Below, in pieces: positions 1 to 8,000 of a stretch of DNA of 64,000 nucleotides. The notes under the pieces were generated by a model, which searched no databases, was not told where the DNA came from, and saw nothing but the letters and a program-made list of their open reading frames with translations. The position numbers and the translations under genes are program-made. The stretch is from Micromonospora sp. RP3T. GTDB lineage: Bacteria > Actinomycetota > Actinomycetes > Mycobacteriales > Micromonosporaceae. Positions within the stretch are counted from its first letter, which is position 1, and each line of letters opens with the position of its first letter. The stretch lies in assembly GCF_003027925.1 (NCBI RefSeq), contig NZ_PYPS01000006.1, forward strand, positions 1 to 64,000, written 5' to 3'.

Positions 1-162
1 CAAAAGTGTTGCCAAAGGAATCCCGACCAGACAGACCAAAGCCTGACCAGTCCGGGGTATAAAACAATTGGCACTGGCTTATCAAGCACCCTGTTGAGTT
101 CTCAAAGAACAACCACACACCAACCCGAAGCCCTGCGTCGCAGGACCCCCGCTTGGGGCAAC
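1..162 (-). ncRNA. 5' leader of a ribosomal RNA operon (16S gene lies just outside the left edge)
   Basis: Read on the minus strand, this segment runs from the proximal promoter to the window edge. It carries the actinomycete rRNA leader signature: a boxA-like antitermination element TTCTTTGAGAACTCAACAG at 91-109, followed by GTGCTTGATAAGCCAGTGCC. This string normally sits about 100 nt upstream of mature 16S rRNA. The last bases before the edge match sequence that usually directly precedes 16S, so the 16S gene probably begins within a few tens of bases outside the window. No protein-coding gene fits here. The identification rests on recognising the conserved leader; the rRNA itself is not in view. 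Confidence 0.85.
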
Positions 163-168
163 CCCTCT

Positions 169-197
169 AACTTACCCGGCTCGACTTTCGCTGTCAA
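169..197 (-). promoter_or_regulatory. Proximal rRNA operon promoter
   Basis: On the minus strand TTGACA (192-197) is separated by exactly 17 bases from TAAGTT (169-174). This is a near-consensus housekeeping sigma promoter just upstream of the boxA-bearing leader. Initiation is expected near 162. Confidence 0.75.
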
Positions 198-340
198 CCT
201 CAGGTTCGAGGCGATCACCTTGGTTCGAGCCGATCCACGCTGACGCACGCCGTACCCGGCGGTCGTTGCTGTCGTGGTTTCCGGCGGACCGGCCGGCGCT
301 GTTTTCACAGCCACCCGCCCGTCTCCCTGCCGGCTTCCGA

Positions 341-369
341 ACTCTACCCGGTCGGCTTCGCGTTTGCAA
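341..369 (-). promoter_or_regulatory. Distal rRNA operon promoter
   Basis: On the minus strand TTGCAA (364-369) and TAGAGT (341-346) are separated by 17 bases. Multiple tandem promoters are usual for actinomycete rRNA operons. The stretch 198-340 holds no other convincing element, and 370-611 holds nothing clear apart from the possible start region of the next small gene. Confidence 0.6.
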
Positions 370-611
370 CCCCGTGTTCCCGGAGTCTTTCCGCACCGCC
401 CGGATCCTCAGTCTGGCTCGGCGTCACCGCCACCATCCTGGTGCCCGCTCTCGGCCGGTTTGCCCCGGCTTCCCGCGTGCAGAGAGAAAGTTACGCGGCG
501 CCGCCCGGGAAGGCAAATCAATGATCGTCATTGTCTGCGGCGACCCGGGTTCCGGAGATGGCGCTCGCGGGGAGGGTCCGGATCGGGACCCGCCGTGCCA
601 GAGTGGTCCGC

Positions 612-833
612 ATGGTTGACCTGTCCCGGCTCCCGGCCCTCGCCGAGGAGGCTCTGCTCGGTCTCCTGCTGCCGTTCTGGCAGCTGGTCATCGGCGCGTT
701 CGTGCTCGCCGTGCTGGTGCTGTCGGTGGGACGGCTGGCCCGCCGGGGCCCGTCCCGGATGGCCACCGCGCTGCTGGTCACCGCCGCGGCCATCGCCTGC
801 TTCGCGGTGCTGGGCGTGCTCCTGGAGACCTGA
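612..833 (+). CDS. Small two-helix membrane protein, unknown function
   Basis: The gene encodes 73 residues with two hydrophobic segments (about 16-37 and 48-71) joined by a short basic loop (RLARRGPSR). This suggests a small integral membrane protein with a cytoplasmic loop. No family is recognised. The start is chosen at ATG 612 because the hydrophobic protein follows at once; in-frame starts exist upstream (for example ATG 558) and no Shine-Dalgarno sequence clearly favours one. The gene ends 6 bp from the convergent Nit-type amidase and stands divergent from the rRNA promoters. GC skew and codon use look native. Confidence 0.5.
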   Translation: MVDLSRLPALAEEALLGLLLPFWQLVIGAFVLAVLVLSVGRLARRGPSRMATALLVTAAAIACFAVLGVLLET

Positions 834-839
834 GCCGGG

Positions 840-1637
840 TCAGAGCCGGCGGTTGGCGAGACTGGGCAGCTCGGCCCGGATGGTTCGCAGCCGGTCCAGG
901 TCCACCTCGGCGACCGCCAGGCCTGGGCCGTCCGGAACCTGGCTCACCACCGTCCCCCACGGGTCCACCACCATGCTCCGCCCGAAACAGGTCCGGCCCG
1001 GGTCGTGGTCACCGGTCTGGCCGGCCGCCGCCACGTAGCACTGGTTCTCGATCGCCCGGGCCCGCAGCAGCACCTCCCAGTGGTCCCGCCCGGTGTGCGT
1101 CATGAACGCGGCCGGCACAACCAGGAGTTCGGCGCCGCCGTCGACGGCGAGCTGCCGGTAGAGCTCCGGAAACCGCAGGTCGTAACAGATCGACAGGCCG
1201 ACCCGGAGACCCTCGACGTCGACCACCACGGGCTTCTCCCCCGGGGCGACCGTGGCCGACTCGTGATAGGAGACCCGGCCGGGAATCTCCACGTCGTACA
1301 GGTGGATCTTCCGGTACGTGGCGGCGAGCGCGCCCGTACGGTCGAAGACCAGCGAGGTGTTCCAGGTGTGCGCCGGGTCCGGGCCGGCCTCGTGGAACGA
1401 ACCCGCGATCACCCAGAGGCCGAGTCGGCGGGCGGTCTCGGCGAAGAACCGGCCCACCTCGCCGTCGACCGGTTCGGCCGGCGGCATCCGGTCGGCGTGA
1501 CCGAGGTAGTCCACGTACTCCGGCAGGAGGGCCAGGTCGGCGCCGGCCGCCGCGGCCCGGACCAGCAGGGCCTCGGCGGCGGCGAGGTTCGCCGCCCGGT
1601 CGTCGCGGGCGTTGAGCTGGCAGACGGCGACGCGCAT
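840..1637 (-). CDS. Carbon-nitrogen hydrolase, Nit1/Nit2-type amidase
   Basis: This is a complete 265-residue member of the nitrilase superfamily. The catalytic Glu-Lys-Cys triad is visible as E40 (LLPEYVDY), K110 (YRKIHLYD) and C151 (SICYDLRFPELY). The YRKIHLYD and CYDLRFPELYR blocks are typical of the Nit branch, whose members hydrolyse deaminated glutathione or alpha-ketoglutaramate-type omega-amides as metabolite repair enzymes. In an actinomycete without glutathione the true substrate may differ. The protein is cytosolic, with no signal peptide. ATG 1637 has no clear Shine-Dalgarno sequence; a TACCCT hexamer just upstream could give a nearly leaderless mRNA. The family is certain, the exact substrate is inferred. 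Confidence 0.85.
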   Translation of the reverse strand: MRVAVCQLNARDDRAANLAAAEALLVRAAAAGADLALLPEYVDYLGHADRMPPAEPVDGEVGRFFAETARRLGLWVIAGSFHEAGPDPAHTWNTSLVFDRTGALAATYRKIHLYDVEIPGRVSYHESATVAPGEKPVVVDVEGLRVGLSICYDLRFPELYRQLAVDGGAELLVVPAAFMTHTGRDHWEVLLRARAIENQCYVAAAGQTGDHDPGRTCFGRSMVVDPWGTVVSQVPDGPGLAVAEVDLDRLRTIRAELPSLANRRL

Positions 1638-1676
1638 GAGGAGAGGGTACGGCTGCCGGCGGCGGGACGACAGGGC

Positions 1677-2510
1677 TCAGACGCTGGCCAGTACGAGCGC
1701 GGCGGCGGCGAATCCGAGCCCGGCCAGTTGCACCGGTCGTAGCCGTTCCCGGTCCACGGCGAGCGCGAGCAGCACCGTGCTCGCCGGGTAGAGCGACGCG
1801 ATGGCCGCCACCACGCTGAGGTGGCCCCGGGCCGCGGCGGCGAGGTAGAGCGCGTTCGCCGCGGAGTCGAGCAGTCCGGCCGCGGCGACCCAGCCGAGCA
1901 CCCGCCGGCCCAGCCGTAGGCGGACACCGGCGCGGGCGGCGAGCGCCAGCCCGAACGCGATGGAGCTGACGCGCAGCGCCAGCACCGGCCACATGCCGGC
2001 GCGTTCGTCGGCCTGCCCGAGCAGCGCGAAGAAGACGCCGAAGAGCAGGCCGGCGGCGAGCGTGGTGCCGATGATCCGCCCCGAGACGCGGCCGGTGCCG
2101 CCGCGCTCGCCGAGGCTCACCAGAGCGATCGCCACCACGGCCAGCCCGGCGCCGCCCAGCGCGACGGCGCCCGGGGAGTCGGCGACGAGCAGGCCGGCGA
2201 CGATTGGCACGATCGCCGCGGTGATCGCGGTGACGGGTGCCACGACCGCCATCACGCCGGTGGCGAGCGCGCGGTAGAGCAGCACCACGCCGGCCGCGCC
2301 GGCCACGCCGGCCAGCAGGCCCCAGGCCAGGTCGCCGCCGGTCGGTGTGCCGGGCACGACGAGCACCAGCCCACCGAGCAGCGGCAGGCTGATCATCTGC
2401 GACACCACGGTCACGGCGATCGGGTCGGCGTGCCGGGAGGCCTTGCCGCCGGAGAAGTCGGCCGTGCCGAACGCGATCGCGGAAACCGCGGCGAGCACAA
2501 TGGGAAGCAT
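1677..2510 (-). CDS. EamA/DMT-family transporter
   Basis: The 277-residue protein begins MLPIVLAAVSAIAFGTADFSGG and contains about ten hydrophobic segments in two EamA-like halves, the usual length and layout of drug/metabolite exporters. It should reside in the cytoplasmic membrane. An open frame continues upstream, but it would give a highly charged leader and would run into the divergent gene, so ATG 2510 is preferred. The gene is divergent from the XRE-cupin regulator at 2552 with only about 40 bp between them, which suggests that the regulator controls it. The substrate is unknown; amino acids or their derivatives are common for such pairs. Confidence 0.8.
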   Translation of the reverse strand: MLPIVLAAVSAIAFGTADFSGGKASRHADPIAVTVVSQMISLPLLGGLVLVVPGTPTGGDLAWGLLAGVAGAAGVVLLYRALATGVMAVVAPVTAITAAIVPIVAGLLVADSPGAVALGGAGLAVVAIALVSLGERGGTGRVSGRIIGTTLAAGLLFGVFFALLGQADERAGMWPVLALRVSSIAFGLALAARAGVRLRLGRRVLGWVAAAGLLDSAANALYLAAAARGHLSVVAAIASLYPASTVLLALAVDRERLRPVQLAGLGFAAAALVLASV

Positions 2511-2551
2511 CCGGCAGTCGTACCACAATAGTGACCGTGAAGGATAGTATG

Positions 2552-3175
2552 ATGACCGAGAGCGGTGGGCGGGTGAGCGCGGTGACCGCCGCGGTCGCCC
2601 GGCAGGTACGCGAACTGCGAGCCGCACGCGGCTGGTCCTTCGAGGAACTCGCCGGCCGGTCCGGGGTCAGCAAGGGGATGCTGGTGCAGATCGAGGGCGC
2701 CCGCACCAACCCGAGCATCGGCACGCTCTGCCGGGTCGCGGACGCGTTCGGGGTCAGCATGGCGCGACTGCTGGAGCCGGTCGAGGAGAGCACCGTCCGG
2801 ATCACCCCGGCGGACCAGGCGCCGGTGCTGTGGCGCGGCGCGCACGGCGGCGTCGCCCGCCTGCTCAGCGGTCTGGGCGAACCCGACCTGGTGGAGCTCT
2901 GGGACTGGCGGATGCGGCCCGGCGAGGCGTTGCACTCCCCCGACCACGCCCACGGCACCCGGGAGATCCTGCACGTGCTGGACGGCGCCGTCACGGTCAC
3001 CGTCGACGGCGTCGACCACCGGGTGGACGCCGGCGAGACGGTGGAGTTCCACGCCGACCGGGAGCACGGCTACCGCACGGCCGGCGACGAGCCGGTGCGA
3101 CTGATGATGGTGGCGGTCACCCCGTCGGGCGAGTGGGACCGCCGGACCCGCTCACGCGGACCGCGCCCGAGCTGA
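2552..3175 (+). CDS. XRE-family regulator with C-terminal cupin domain
   Basis: The protein of about 207 residues has an N-terminal helix-turn-helix of the HTH_3/XRE type (FEELAGRSGVSKGMLVQIE, roughly residues 28-50). A single-domain cupin follows (LHSPDHAHGTREILHVLDG through DREHGYR). This is the architecture of small-ligand-sensing repressors. GAAGGA at 2539-2544 lies 7 bases before ATG 2552 and sets the start; GTG 2531 and ATG 2549 are in frame but less well placed. The gene is divergently paired with the EamA exporter and probably represses that exporter and itself from the 40-bp shared region. The ligand is unknown. Confidence 0.82.
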   Translation: MTESGGRVSAVTAAVARQVRELRAARGWSFEELAGRSGVSKGMLVQIEGARTNPSIGTLCRVADAFGVSMARLLEPVEESTVRITPADQAPVLWRGAHGGVARLLSGLGEPDLVELWDWRMRPGEALHSPDHAHGTREILHVLDGAVTVTVDGVDHRVDAGETVEFHADREHGYRTAGDEPVRLMMVAVTPSGEWDRRTRSRGPRPS

Positions 3176-3187
3176 CCCGGGCGCGGT
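3160..3187. terminator. Bidirectional hairpin terminator between convergent genes
   Basis: A perfect 10-bp inverted repeat (ACCGCGCCCG / CGGGCGCGGT) has an 8-base loop. It overlaps the last codons of the XRE regulator and faces the 3' end of clpX. There is no T run, as is common in actinomycetes. Confidence 0.55.
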
Positions 3188-3199
3188 CGCGACGGGCGG

Positions 3200-4492
3200 T
3201 CAGGCCGACTTCTCCTCGCGGTCCCGGCGACGCCGGCCGGTGAACTCACGGGGCACGATCGTCGGGTTGACGTTCTCCAGGACGACCTCGCGGGTGATCA
3301 GCACCCGGGCGGCGTCGGGGTTGCTCGGCACCTCGTACATCACGGAGAGGAGCACCTCCTCCATGATCGCCCGCAGGCCCCGGGCGCCGGTGCCGCGCAG
3401 CATCGCCTGATCGGCGATGGCCTCCAACGCCGGCTGCTCGAACTCCAGCTCGACGCCGTCCAGCTCGAAGAGGCGCTGGTATTGCCGGACCAGCGCGTTG
3501 CGCGGCTCGGTGAGGATCTTCACCAGGGCGCCCCGGTCCAGGCTGCGCACGTTGGTGATCACCGGGAGTCGGCCGATGAACTCGGGGATCAGCCCGAACT
3601 TCAACATGTCTTCCGGCATGACCTGGCTGAAGATGTCGTCGGTCGACCGCTCCGACACCGACCGGAGCCGGGCGCCGAAGCCGGTGCCGCCCGAGCCGGT
3701 GCGCGACTCGATGATCTGGTCGAGGCCGGCGAACGCGCCACCGCAGATGAACAGTACGTTTGTGGTGTCGATCTGGATGAACTCCTGGTGCGGGTGCTTA
3801 CGACCACCCTGCGGCGGCACGTTGGCCACCGTGCCCTCCAGCATCTTCAGCAGCGCCTGCTGGACGCCCTCGCCGGAGACGTCGCGCGTGATCGACGGGT
3901 TCTCCGACTTGCGGGCGATCTTGTCGACCTCGTCGATGTAGATGATGCCGGTCTCGGCGCGCTTGATGTCGTAGTCGGCGGCCTGGATCAGCTTGAGGAG
4001 GATGTTCTCCACGTCCTCGCCGACGTAGCCCGCCTCGGTGAGCGCGGTGGCGTCCGCGATCGCGAACGGGACGTTCAGCATCCGGGCCAGGGTCTGCGCC
4101 AGGTGGGTCTTACCGCAGCCGGTGGGACCGAGCAGCATGATGTTGGACTTGGCCAGCTCGACGCCGTCACTGCCGGAACCGGGCGCGCCCGCGGCCTCGG
4201 CCTGGATCCGCTTGTAGTGGTTGTAGACCGCGACGGCGAGCGCCTTCTTGGCCTGCTCCTGACCGACGACGTAGTTGTCGAGGAACTGGCAGATCTCCAT
4301 CGGCTTGGGAAGCTCTTCCCACTTCACCTCGCCGGACTCGGCCAGCTCCTCCTCGATGATCTCGTTGCAGAGATCGATGCACTCGTCGCAGATGTAGACC
4401 CCGGGGCCCGCGATGAGCTTCTTGACCTGCTTCTGTGACTTGCCACAGAAGGAGCACTTCAGTAGGTCGCCGCCGTCACCGATCCGTGCCAC
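3200..4492 (-). CDS. clpX: ATP-dependent Clp protease ATP-binding subunit ClpX
   Basis: This is a full-length 430-residue AAA+ unfoldase. The N-terminal zinc-binding domain has the four cysteines C13, C16, C35 and C38. Walker A is GPTGCGKT (122-129), followed by GYVGEDVEN, a Walker B block ending [10 protein letters not shown], and the arginine-rich sensor and pore elements. ClpX recognises tagged proteins, unfolds them and feeds them into the ClpP chamber in the cytosol. It lies 226 bp downstream of clpP2 on the same strand, separated by a strong hairpin, so it probably has its own promoter within 4493-4670 or is reached by read-through. Length and motifs are normal. Confidence 0.98.
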   Translation of the reverse strand: MARIGDGGDLLKCSFCGKSQKQVKKLIAGPGVYICDECIDLCNEIIEEELAESGEVKWEELPKPMEICQFLDNYVVGQEQAKKALAVAVYNHYKRIQAEAAGAPGSGSDGVELAKSNIMLLGPTGCGKTHLAQTLARMLNVPFAIADATALTEAGYVGEDVENILLKLIQAADYDIKRAETGIIYIDEVDKIARKSENPSITRDVSGEGVQQALLKMLEGTVANVPPQGGRKHPHQEFIQIDTTNVLFICGGAFAGLDQIIESRTGSGGTGFGARLRSVSERSTDDIFSQVMPEDMLKFGLIPEFIGRLPVITNVRSLDRGALVKILTEPRNALVRQYQRLFELDGVELEFEQPALEAIADQAMLRGTGARGLRAIMEEVLLSVMYEVPSNPDAARVLITREVVLENVNPTIVPREFTGRRRRDREEKSA

Positions 4493-4670
4493 CTACGTTC
4501 TCCCTGCACTCATCGGCCGGAGCGCCGGCCCTGACCTGCGGACGCCACCGCGCCCGTCCGTCCTGTCGTCATGCTGTGCTGTCGAATCCACCCGATCCGA
4601 CCCCTGAACGGTACGGACCCGACGTTACCCGGTGGCCGGGCTTTCTCCGACCCCCAAAACGGGTGTGTCA

Positions 4671-4703
4671 GAGGTCGGTCGGGAACCGCCCCCGACCGAC
4701 CTC
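4671..4703 (-). terminator. Terminator downstream of clpP2
   Basis: A perfect 13-bp stem (GAGGTCGGTCGGG with its complement) and a 7-base loop begin 15 bases after the clpP2 stop codon. It should terminate or process the clpP1-clpP2 transcript before clpX. Confidence 0.7.
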
Positions 4704-4718
4704 CGACCCCGTTCGTGT

Positions 4719-5381
4719 TCAGCCCGCGGCGTGACTCGCCAGCAGACCCTTCTTGCGGCTGGTCAGGATGGTGTCGACAAGCCCGTACTCCTTGGACTCC
4801 TCGGCCGTCATGATCTTGTCACGGTCGATGTCCTTACGGACCTGCTCGATCGGCCGGTTGCAGTGGCGGGACAGCATGTCCTCCAGCTGCGTCCGCATCC
4901 GCAGGATCTCCCGGGCCTGGATCTCGATGTCCGACCCCTGGCCGTAGCCGCCCTCGGTGGCCGGCTGGTGGATGATGATCCGCGAGTTCGGCAGCGCCAT
5001 GCGCTTGCCCGGCGTGCCGGCCGCGAGCAGGACCGCCGCCGCGCTGGCCGCCTGCCCGAGGCAGACGGTCGAGATGTCCGGCCGGACGTACTGCATGGTG
5101 TCGTAGATCGCCGTCATGGCGGTGAAGGAGCCGCCGGGCGAGTTGATGTACATGATGATGTCGCGGTCCGGGTCGGTGCCCTCAAGCGTCAGCAGCTGGG
5201 CCATCACGTCGTTGGCCGACGCGTCGTCCACCTGGACCCCGAGGAAGATGATCCGGTCCTCGAAGAGCTTGTTGTAGGGGTTGGACTCCTTCATCCCGTA
5301 CGACGTGCGCTCGACGAACGACGGCAGGACGTAGCGGTTGTGCACGGCCGCGAACTGGGGCGGCAGGCTCAGGTCGGTCAT
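4719..5381 (-). CDS. clpP2: ATP-dependent Clp protease proteolytic subunit ClpP2
   Basis: The 220-residue serine peptidase of the ClpP family has S113 (GQAASAAA), H138 (IIIHQP) and D188 as the expected triad. Actinomycetes build a mixed ClpP1-ClpP2 double ring that works with ClpX or ClpC1, and this is the second member of the tandem pair. The N-terminal extension before the FEDRIIFLG block suits ClpP2. GAGGAG six bases before ATG 5381 sets the start. The gene begins 14 bp after the clpP1 stop, so translation is probably coupled. A serine in place of methionine after the nucleophile region (AASAAA against AASMG in ClpP1) is normal for this paralogue. Confidence 0.97.
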   Translation of the reverse strand: MTDLSLPPQFAAVHNRYVLPSFVERTSYGMKESNPYNKLFEDRIIFLGVQVDDASANDVMAQLLTLEGTDPDRDIIMYINSPGGSFTAMTAIYDTMQYVRPDISTVCLGQAASAAAVLLAAGTPGKRMALPNSRIIIHQPATEGGYGQGSDIEIQAREILRMRTQLEDMLSRHCNRPIEQVRKDIDRDKIMTAEESKEYGLVDTILTSRKKGLLASHAAG

Positions 5382-5395
5382 CGTCAGCTCCTCGG

Positions 5396-6037
5396 TCAGC
5401 TCAGGGTCCCGGCGCCATCCGGAACCTGCGTGGCCCCGATGATCACCTTGTCGATGAAGCCGTAGTCCATGGCCTCCTGGGCGGTGAACCAGCGGTCGCG
5501 GTCCGAGTCCGCCTCGATCTGCGCCTGGGACTGGCCGGTGTGGTGCGCGACCCGCTCCTGGAACATCCGCTTGGTGTAGAGCATCTGCTCGGCCTGGATC
5601 GCGATGTCCGACGCGGTGCCGCCGAGGCCACCCGAGGGCTGGTGCATCATGATCCGCGCGTGCGGCAGGGCGTAGCGCTTGCCCTTGGTGCCGGCGCAGA
5701 GCAGCAGCTGACCCATCGAGGCGGCCATGCCCATGGCCACGGTCGACACGTCGTTGTCGATGTACTGCATGGTGTCGTAGATCGCCATGCCGGAGTAGAC
5801 CGAGCCACCCGGCGAGTTGATCCAGAGGAAGATGTCGCGGTCCGGGTCCTCCGCGGCGAGCAGCAGCAGCTGCGCGCAGATGCGGTTGGCCACCTGGTCG
5901 TTCACCTCGCTGCCCAGGAAGATGATGCGTTCCTTGAGCAACCGGTTGTAGACCGAGTCGTCGAGGTTGCCAATGGAGTCGCCACCGCGGGCCTCGATCG
6001 CCCGGAGCGACTTCTTGGGGATGTGCATGTCGGTCAT
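5396..6037 (-). CDS. clpP1: ATP-dependent Clp protease proteolytic subunit ClpP1
   Basis: The 213-residue ClpP paralogue has S107 (MAASMGQ), H132 (IMMHQP) and D181 (DRDRWF) as catalytic residues and the INSPGG oxyanion-loop block. It is the first gene of the clpP1-clpP2 unit. ATG 6037 is preceded by an AAGGG ribosome binding site. Upstream lies a ClgR-type operator (6115-6128) and a TAGTGT -10 candidate (6071-6076). This matches the known actinobacterial scheme in which the activator ClgR switches on clpP1P2 under proteotoxic stress. The trigger factor gene lies immediately upstream, as in most actinomycetes. Confidence 0.97.
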   Translation of the reverse strand: MTDMHIPKKSLRAIEARGGDSIGNLDDSVYNRLLKERIIFLGSEVNDQVANRICAQLLLLAAEDPDRDIFLWINSPGGSVYSGMAIYDTMQYIDNDVSTVAMGMAASMGQLLLCAGTKGKRYALPHARIMMHQPSGGLGGTASDIAIQAEQMLYTKRMFQERVAHHTGQSQAQIEADSDRDRWFTAQEAMDYGFIDKVIIGATQVPDGAGTLS

Positions 6038-6070
6038 GGCAGCCCTTCGCTCTCCGTACCGTCCTGTCCG

Positions 6071-6128
6071 ACACTAACCGCTCGCCCTACGGGCGTACTC
6101 CCGGTCGGGGCACTGTTCGCTCTCAGCG
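6071..6128 (-). promoter_or_regulatory. clpP1P2 promoter region with ClgR-type operator
   Basis: The motif GTTCGC-TCTCA-GCG at 6115-6128 matches the ClgR operator GTTCGCN5GCG described for Streptomyces and Corynebacterium clp genes. It lies about 78 bp before the clpP1 start, and a TAGTGT hexamer (minus strand, 6071-6076) could be the -10. No good -35 is visible, as expected for an activator-dependent promoter. Confidence 0.65.
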
Positions 6129-6162
6129 CAGTCACCCGCTCGGCGTACCCCGGAAAGGGTTT

Positions 6163-6199
6163 CGGCCGCCGCCCGGCGCGCAGCGCGGGACGGCGGCCG
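6163..6199 (-). terminator. Terminator downstream of tig
   Basis: A perfect 9-bp stem (CGGCGGCCG / CGGCCGCCG) begins 13 bases past the tig stop codon on the minus strand and is followed by AAACCC. It separates tig from the clpP1 promoter. Confidence 0.5.
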
Positions 6200-6211
6200 T
6201 CGCCGCAACGG

Positions 6212-7558
6212 TCAGTGCTGGTGGTCGTGCTCGGCCTCGTTCTGGGCCCGCAGCGCGTCGAGGGAGACCTCGTTGCCCGCCGCGTCCTTGATCTTGATCT
6301 TCTCCATCACCGCGGCCAGCGCCTTGCCCCGACGGACGTCACCGAAGACGGCAGCGGCGGCGCCGGAGCGGGCGAGCTGGTCGTAGTACTGCTGCGGGGC
6401 CATGCCGGCGCGCTGCGCCCGGTGCACGATCTCGTGGCCGAACTCGTCGTCGGAGACCTGCACGTCCTCCGCGTCGGCGAGCGTGTCCAGCAGCAGCTGG
6501 ATCTTGACGCCGTCGGTCGCCGCCTCGGTCAGCTCGGCGTCGATCTGCTCCTCGGTCTTCTCCTCCGCGGCGAGGTATTCCTCCAGGGAGGCGCCGATGC
6601 GCTCGAGCTGGTCGACCATCGCGGCCTTACGGCTCTCGACCTCCTCCTTGACGACACCCTCCGGCGCCGGCACCTCGGCGGCGGCCACCATCTGCTCCAG
6701 CGCCTTGTCCCGGGCGGCGTAGATCTGCTCGACCTGCTTGCCGCGGGTGACCCGCTCACGCAGGTCGGCGCGCAGCTCCTCGATGGTGTCGAACTCGCTG
6801 GCCATCTGCGCGAAGTCGTCGTCGAGCTCGGGGAGCTCCTTCTCCTTCACCGTGCGGACGGTCACCGCCACCTCGGCGTCCCGGCCGGCGAAGTCGCCGC
6901 CGACGAGCTGGGTGGTGAAGGTGGTGCTGTCGCCGGCGGCCAGGCCGACAAGCGCCTCGTCCAGCCCCGGCAGGAGCTGCTTGCTGCCGACCTCGTGCGA
7001 GATGTTGCTCGCCGAACCGCCGGGGACGTCCTCGCCGTCGACGGTCGCGTTCAGGTCGATCTGGACGAAGTCGCCGTCCTGGGCGGCGCGCTCCACCGTC
7101 TTCAGCGTGGCGAACCGCTCGCGCAGGCTGTTGACCTGCTCGTCGATCTCGCTGTCGGCGATCTCGATCTCGTCGACGGTCACCTCGATGGTGGCCGGGT
7201 CCGGCAGGGTGATCTCCGGACGGACGTCGACCTCGGCGGTGAAGTTGAGCGAGTCACCGTCGTTGAACTCGGTGATGTCGACCTCGGGACGGCCGAGCGT
7301 CTTGAGGTCGTGCTCCCGGACCGCGGCGAGGATGTTCTGCGGGATGGCCTCCTGGATCGCCTCGTTGAGGACGGTCCCCCGGCCCACCCGCTGGTCGATC
7401 ACGGCGCTGGGAACCTTGCCCCGGCGGAAGCCGGGAACCTGGACCTGCTGCCCGATCTCCCGGTACGCCTTCTTGAGGCTCGGCTCGAGCTCGACGAACG
7501 GCACCTCGATGGCGAGCCGCACGCGCGTCGGGCTCAGAGTCTCGACGGTGCTCTTCAC
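6212..7558 (-). CDS. tig: Trigger factor, ribosome-associated chaperone
   Basis: The 448-residue protein has the three trigger factor parts. The N-terminal ribosome-binding domain carries the signature GFRRGKVP (about 42-49), the middle part is an FKBP-type prolyl isomerase domain (about 150-240), and a helical C-terminal chaperone domain ends in an acidic, histidine-containing tail (EAEHDHQH). It binds near the exit tunnel and shields nascent chains. AAGGAG seven bases before GTG 7558 decides the start; a longer open frame upstream runs through a tRNA gene and is not real. A TACACT hexamer at 7615-7620 (minus strand) may be its -10 box. Confidence 0.97.
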   Translation of the reverse strand: MKSTVETLSPTRVRLAIEVPFVELEPSLKKAYREIGQQVQVPGFRRGKVPSAVIDQRVGRGTVLNEAIQEAIPQNILAAVREHDLKTLGRPEVDITEFNDGDSLNFTAEVDVRPEITLPDPATIEVTVDEIEIADSEIDEQVNSLRERFATLKTVERAAQDGDFVQIDLNATVDGEDVPGGSASNISHEVGSKQLLPGLDEALVGLAAGDSTTFTTQLVGGDFAGRDAEVAVTVRTVKEKELPELDDDFAQMASEFDTIEELRADLRERVTRGKQVEQIYAARDKALEQMVAAAEVPAPEGVVKEEVESRKAAMVDQLERIGASLEEYLAAEEKTEEQIDAELTEAATDGVKIQLLLDTLADAEDVQVSDDEFGHEIVHRAQRAGMAPQQYYDQLARSGAAAAVFGDVRRGKALAAVMEKIKIKDAAGNEVSLDALRAQNEAEHDHQH

Positions 7559-7706
7559 AGGCGTACTCCTTGACGGATCTGGGTGTCGATTCTGGGGCGT
7601 GATTGCGCGCATCGAGTGTAGGCGAGTCGGCCTGCGGCATCGGCAGGGCCCGGGTACCGCGCGGCGAAACCGGCGGTTCCCGGGACGATCCGGTCGCGAA
7701 CGACAG

Positions 7707-7780
7707 TCGGGGTGGCGGGATTTGAACCCACGGCCCCTCGCTCCCAAAGCGAGTGCGCTACCAAGCTGCGCCACACCCCG
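7707..7780 (-). tRNA. tRNA-Pro (anticodon TGG)
   Basis: The 74-nt cloverleaf on the minus strand has acceptor arms CGGGGTG / CACCCCG with discriminator A, anticodon loop TTTGGGA containing TGG, and T-loop TTCAAAT. CCA is not encoded. A TACACT -10 candidate lies at 7792-7797, a little over ten bases upstream of the mature 5' end. Confidence 0.95.
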
Positions 7781-7903
7781 TGGCGACAAAGAGTGTATGC
7801 CGTCCGGGCCCCCGGGTGGGTGACCGGGGCGAGGGTGGGCACTGCGCGTCCGGCTCCGGCATTCGGTAGGCTGTCGGGCGCGCCCCGCGACAGCGAGGCG
7901 CTC

Positions 7904-7974
7904 GCGGGCGTAGCTCAATGGTAGAGCTTCAGTCTTCCAAACTGACTACGCGGGTTCGATTCCCGTCGCCCGCT
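7904..7974 (+). tRNA. tRNA-Gly (anticodon TCC)
   Basis: The 71-nt cloverleaf has acceptor arms GCGGGCG / CGCCCGC, D-arm GCTCAATGGTAGAGC, anticodon loop CTTCCAA with TCC, and T-loop TTCGATT. The 3' CCA is encoded at 7975-7977. TAGGCT at 7867-7872 is a possible -10. Confidence 0.96.
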
Positions 7975-8000
7975 CCACCGCTCCACCGCCCGGCCGGCGG

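Noticed and set aside
2531..2551. Earlier GTG and ATG starts for the XRE regulator
   Set aside because: The GAAGGA ribosome binding site lies within that extension and is best spaced for ATG 2552.
1009..3000. Long minus-strand open frame of over 600 codons across the Nit, EamA and XRE genes
   Set aside because: Its translation is Arg/Pro/Gly-rich low-complexity sequence, a shadow of high-GC genes in another frame; the real genes have intact motifs.
7559..7918. N-terminal extension of trigger factor
   Set aside because: It would read through tRNA-Pro; AAGGAG upstream of GTG 7558 and family length set the start.
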